A DNA stretch of 64,000 nt, from assembly GCF_037975245.1 (NCBI RefSeq), contig NC_092579.1:31386666-31450665 (forward strand), read 5' to 3'. Made by a program: the position numbers and the translations under genes. Source of the DNA: Apostichopus japonicus (Eukaryota > Echinodermata > Holothuroidea > Aspidochirotida > Stichopodidae). The notes beneath the pieces were generated by a model that saw nothing but the letters and a program-made list of their open reading frames with translations, had not been told where the DNA came from and ran no database searches. Shown here one piece after another: positions 59,401-64,000 of the stretch (positions within the stretch are counted from its first letter, which is position 1; the number at the start of each line of letters is the position of its first letter).

Positions 59401-62400
59401 ACCGCGCCACGACAGCAGTTGATATAAATCTATGTTCGTTTCTAATACTTAAAGTTTCAGAGACCGTAAAAGATCGCGGCAAAAGCAAACTGCCCCCACC
59501 TGGTCTCGAGCCCGCGATCCAAAATACGTCACGCTCTCGAGGTACAGAGCAAGCAACCGCGCCACGACAGCAGTTGATATAAATCTATGTTCGTTTCTAA
59601 TACTTAAAGTTTCAGAGACCGTAAAAGATCGCGGCAAAAGCAAACTGCCCCCACCTGGTCTCGAGCCCGCGATCCAAAATACGTCACGCTCTCGAGGTAC
59701 AGAGCAACCAACCGCGCCACGACAGCAGTTGATATAAATCTATGTTCGTTTCTAATACTTAAAGTTCCAGAGACCGTATAAGATCGCGGCAAAAGCAAAC
59801 TGCCCCCACCTGGTCTCGAGCCCGCGATCCAAAATACGTCACGCTCTCGAGGTACAGAGCAACCAACCGCGCCACGACAGCAGTTGATATAAATCTATGT
59901 TCGTTTCTAATACTTAAAGTTAAAGAGACCGTATAAGATCCCGGCAAAAGCAAACTGCCCCCACCTGGTCTCGAGCCCGCGATCCAAAATACGTCACGCT
60001 CTCGAGGTACAGAGCAAGCAACCGCGCCACGACAGCAGTTGATATAAATCTATGTTCGTTTCTAATACTTAAAGTTCCAGAGACCGTACCAGATCGCGGC
60101 AAAAGCAAACAGCCCCCACCTGGTCTCGAGCCCGCGATCCAAAATACGTCACGCTCTCGAGGTACAGAGCAACCAACCGCGCCACGACAGCAGTTGATAT
60201 AAATCTATGTTCGTTTCTAATACTTAAAGTTCCCTGAGACCGTATAAGATCGCGGCAAAAGCAAACTGCCCCCACCTGGTCTCGAGCCCGCGATCCAAAA
60301 ATCGTCACGCTCTCGAGGTACAGAGCAACCAGCCGCGCCACGACAGCAGTTGATATAAATCTATGTTCGTTTCTAATACTTAAAGTTCCCAGAGACCGTA
60401 TGAGATCGCGGCAAAAGCAAACTGCCCCCACCCGGTCTCGAGCCCGCGATCCAAAATACGTCACGCTCTCGAGGTACAGAGCAAACAACCGCGCCACGAC
60501 AGCAGTTGATATAAATCTATGTTCGTTTCTAATACTTAAAGTTCCAGAGACCGTATAAGATCGCGGCAAAAGCAAACTGCCCCCACCTGGTCTCGAGCCC
60601 GCGATCCAAAATACGTCACGCTCTCGAGGTACAGAGCAACCAACCGCGCCACGACAGCAGTTGATATAAATCTATGTTCGTTTCTAATACTTAAAGTTCC
60701 CAGAGACCGTATAAGATCGCGGCAAAAGCAAACTGCCCCCACCTGGTCTCGAGCCCGCGATCCAAAATACGTCACGCTCTCGAGGTACAGAGCAATCAAC
60801 CGCGCCACGACAGCAGTTGATATAAATCTATGTTCGTTTCTAATACTTAAAGTTCCAGAGACCGTACCAGATCGCGGCAAAAGCAAACTGCCCCCACCTG
60901 GTCTCGAGCCCGCGATCCAAAATACGTCACGCTCTCGAGGTACAGAGCACAACCAACCGCGCCACGACAGCAGTTGATATAAATCTATGTTCGTTTCTAA
61001 TACTTAAAGTTCCCAGAGACCGTATAAGATCGCGGCAAAAGCAAACTGCCCCCACCTGGTCTCGAGCCCGCGATCCAAAATACGTCACGCTCTCGAGGTA
61101 CAGAGCAAGCAACCGCGCCACGACAGCAGTTGATATAAATCTATGTTCGTTTCTAATACTTAAAGTTCCAGAGACCGTATTAGATCGAGGCAAAAGCAAA
61201 CTGCCCCCACCTGGTCTCGAGCCCGCGATCCAAAATACGTCTCGCTCTCGAGGTACAGAGCACAACCAACCGCGCCACGACAGCAGTTGATATAAATCTA
61301 TGTTCGTTTCTAATACTTAAAGTTCCAGAGACCGTATAAGATCGCGGCAAAGGCAAACTGCCCCCACCTGGTTTCGAGCCCGCGATCCAAAATACGTCAC
61401 GCTCTCGAGGTACAGAGCAAGCAACCGCGCCACGACAGCAGTTGATATAAATCTATGTTCGTTTCTAATACTTAAAGTTCCCAGAGACCGTATGAGATCG
61501 CGGCAAAAGCAAACTGCCCCCACATGGTCTTGAGCCCGCGATTAAAAATACGTCACGCTCTCGAGGTACAGAGCAACCAACCGCGCCACGACAGCAGTTG
61601 ATATAAATCTATGTTCGTTTCTAATACTTAAAGTTCCAGAGACCGTATTAAATCGAGGCAAAAGCAAACTGCGCTGGCCTGGTCTCGAGCCCGAGATCCA
61701 AAATACGTCTCGCTCTCGAGGTACAGAGCACAACCAACCGCGCCACGACAGCAGTTGATATAAATCTATGTTCGTTTCTAATACTTAAAGTTCCAGAGAC
61801 CGTATAAGATCGCGGCAAAAGCAAACTGCCCCCACCTGGTCTCGAGCCCGCGATCCAAAATACGTCACGCTCTCGAGGTACAGAGCAACCAACCGCGCCA
61901 CGACAGCAGTTGATATAAATCTATGTTCGTTTCTAATACTTAAAGTTCCCAGAGACCGTATAAGATCGCGGCAAAAGCAAACTGCCACCACCTGGTCTCG
62001 AGCCCGCGATCAAAAAATCGTCACGCTCTCGAGATACAGAGCAACCAACCGCGCCACGACAGCAGTTGATATAAATCTATGTTCGTTTCTAATACTTAAA
62101 GTTCCCAGAGACCGTATAAGATCGCGGCAAAAGCAAACTGCGCTGGCCTGGTCTCGAGCCCGCGATCCAAAATACGTCACGCTCTCGAGGTACAGAGAGC
62201 AACCAACCGCGCCACGACAGCAGTTGATATAAATCTTTCTTTGTTTCTAATACTTAAAGTTCCAGAGACCGTATAGGATCGCGGAAAAAGCAAACTGCGC
62301 TGGCCTGTCTCGAGCCCGCGATCCAAAATGCGTCACGCTCTCGAGGTACAGAGCACAACCAACCGCGCCACGACAGCAGTTGATATAAATTAATGTTCGT

Positions 62401-64000
62401 TTCTTATACTTGAAGTTCCAGATACCTTATAGGATCGCGGCAAAAGCAAACTGCGCTGGCCTGGTCTCGATCCCGCGATCCAAAATACGTCACGCTCTCG
62501 AGGTACAGAGCACAACCAACCGCGCCACGACAGCAGTTGATATAAATCTATGTTCGTTTCTAATACTTAAAGTTCCCAGAGACCGTATAAGATCGCGGCA
62601 AAAGCAAACTGCGCTGGCCTGGTCTCGATCCCGCGATCCAAAATACGTCACGCTCTCGAGGTACAGAGCACAACCAACCGCACCACGACAGCAGTTGATA
62701 TAAATCAATGTTTTTTTCTAATACTTAAAGTTCCAGAGATCGTATTAGATCGCGGCAAAAGCGAACTGCCCCCACCTGGTCTCGAGCCCGCGATCCAAAG
62801 TACGTCACGCTCTCGAGGTACAGAGCACAACCAACCGCGCCACGACAGCGGTTGATATAAATCTATGTTCGTTTCTAATACTTAAAGTTCCAGAGACCGT
62901 ATAAGATCGCGGCAAAAGCAAACTGCCCCCACCTGGTCTCGAGCCCGCGATCCAAAATACGTCACGCTCTCGAGGTACAGAGCACAACCAACCGCGCCAC
63001 GACAGCGGTTGATATAAATCAATGTTTGTTTCTGATACTTAAAGTTCCAGATATCGTATTAGATCGCGGCAAAAGCAAACTGCGCTGGCCTGGTCTCGAG
63101 CCCGCGATCCAAAATACGTCACGCTCTCGAGGTACAGAGCACAACCAACCGCGCCACGACAGCGGTTGATATAAATCTATGTTCGTTTCTAATACTTAAA
63201 GTTCCCAGAGACCGTATAAGATCGCGGCAAAAGCAAACTGCCCCCACCTGGTCTCGAGCCCGCGATCCAAAATACGTCACGCTCTCGAGGTACAGAGCAA
63301 CCAACCGCGCCACGACAGCAGTTGATATAAATAAAAATCAATGTTCGTTTCTAATACTTAAAGTTCCCAGAGACCGTATAAGAACCCGGCAAAAGCAAAC
63401 TGCCCCCACCTGGTCTCGAGACCGCGATCCAAAATACGTCACGCTCTCGAGGTACAGAGCAACCAACCGCGCCACGACAGCAGTTGATATAAATCTATGT
63501 TCGTTTCTAATAATTAAAGTTCCCAGAGACCGTATAAGATCGCGGCAAAACCAAACTGCCCCCACCTGGTCTCGAGCCCGCGATCCAAAATACGTCACGC
63601 TCTCGAGGTACAGAGCAACCAACCGCGCCACGACAGCAGTTGATATAGATCTATGTTCGTTTCTAATACTTAAAGTTCCAGAGACCGTATAAGAACCCGG
63701 CAAAAGCAAACTGCCCCCACCTGGTCTCGAGCCCGCGATCCAAAATACGTCACGCTCTCGAGGTACAGAGCAATCAACCGCGCCACGACAGCAGTTGATA
63801 TAAATCTATGTTCGTTTCTAATACTTAAAGTTCCAGAGACCGTATGAGATCGCGGCAAAAGCAAACTGCCCCCACCTGGTCTCGAGCCCGCGATCCAAAA
63901 TACGTCACGCTCTCGAGGTACAGAGCAACCAACCGCGCCACGACAGCAGTTGATATAAATCTATGTTCGTTTCTAATACTTAAAGTTCCAGAGACCGTAT
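56490..64000 (-). repeat. 155-bp tandem array of tRNA-like Pol III units (about 48 copies, open at window end)
   Basis: Unit length is 151-160 bp, mostly 155 (for example AGACC at 59461, 59616, 59771, 59926, 60081). On the minus strand each unit has TTTATATCAAC, then an A box TGGCGCGGTTGGTTGTGC about 20 bases on, a B box GGCTCGAGACC (10 of 11 matches to GGTTCGANNCC) about 53 bases after the A box start, and a TTTT run (TTTGCTTTTGCC) about 20 bases further. GCGC and GTGC form a D-arm-like stem; other tRNA stems are poor. The longer A-to-B distance than in the 12-kb array could be a longer variable arm. The array continues past the window. Repeated Arg/Ser-rich frames on both strands are artefacts, since 155 is not a multiple of 3. 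Confidence 0.85.

Noticed and set aside
56485-63864. Many minus- and plus-strand frames with STAVVARLVALYLESVTYF-like text
   Set aside because: They come from the 155-bp tandem unit read in rotating frames; the unit length is not a multiple of 3 and the frames have no start context or splice borders. Not genes.
56490-64000. CRISPR-like regular repeats
   Set aside because: Whole 155-bp units are repeated without unique spacers, and the DNA is eukaryotic.

Overview
The window is animal nuclear DNA. It has introns with GT/AG borders, SRP68 terminal exons, ABCC exon fragments, a P2X7-type domain remnant, Penelope-like and non-LTR retroelements, and many short inverted-repeat DNA transposons. Long AT microsatellites and poly-G runs inside hAT-like repeats fit a marine invertebrate; an echinoderm is plausible but not proven here. 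There are no bacterial-style operons and no CRISPR array.

Layout. 1-3343: three decaying copies of one ABCC (MRP) exon, separated by a 69-bp minisatellite. 3344-7900: a worn non-LTR retrotransposon (LINE-A) with a zinc-knuckle ORF1 and an endonuclease/reverse transcriptase ORF2. 8154-9714: the last two exons of SRP68, whose 3' UTR carries an 18-bp perfect hairpin. 11274-12525: tRNA-like repeats, including a five-unit 151-bp array. 12525-13684: a duplicated segment with a 72-bp perfect inverted repeat. 13685-16346: hAT-like elements and a second LINE copy (LINE-B), one hAT sitting inside LINE-B with an 8-bp target duplication. 16741-19593: a MITE and a 1.7-kb palindrome-packed element. 19600-21440: AT microsatellites and a pyrimidine tract. 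21673-28993: an unrecognised minus-strand gene in four exons (membrane anchor, coiled coil, acidic tail), with a possible plus-strand secreted-protein exon in its third intron. 29281-30023: a second palindrome-packed element. 33390-37210: a tandem pair of Penelope-like elements with hammerhead-like motifs in their long repeats. 38270-56480: five copies of one unassigned repeat family and its ORF fragments, broken by hAT, TA-flanked and LINE insertions, plus a P2X7-type domain pseudogene. 56490-64000: about 48 tandem copies of a 155-bp tRNA-like unit.

The likely functional host sequence is SRP68 (signal recognition particle) and perhaps the minus-strand membrane gene. Most of the rest is mobile or repetitive. 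The most interesting signals are (1) two related tandem arrays whose every unit looks like a complete RNA polymerase III gene (A box, B box, T-run), (2) two unrelated-looking palindrome-filled elements that share TATGGC ends and 6-bp target duplications, and (3) a hammerhead-like fold in the Penelope long repeats.

All family assignments come from reading the sequence and recalled family features; no database search was run.
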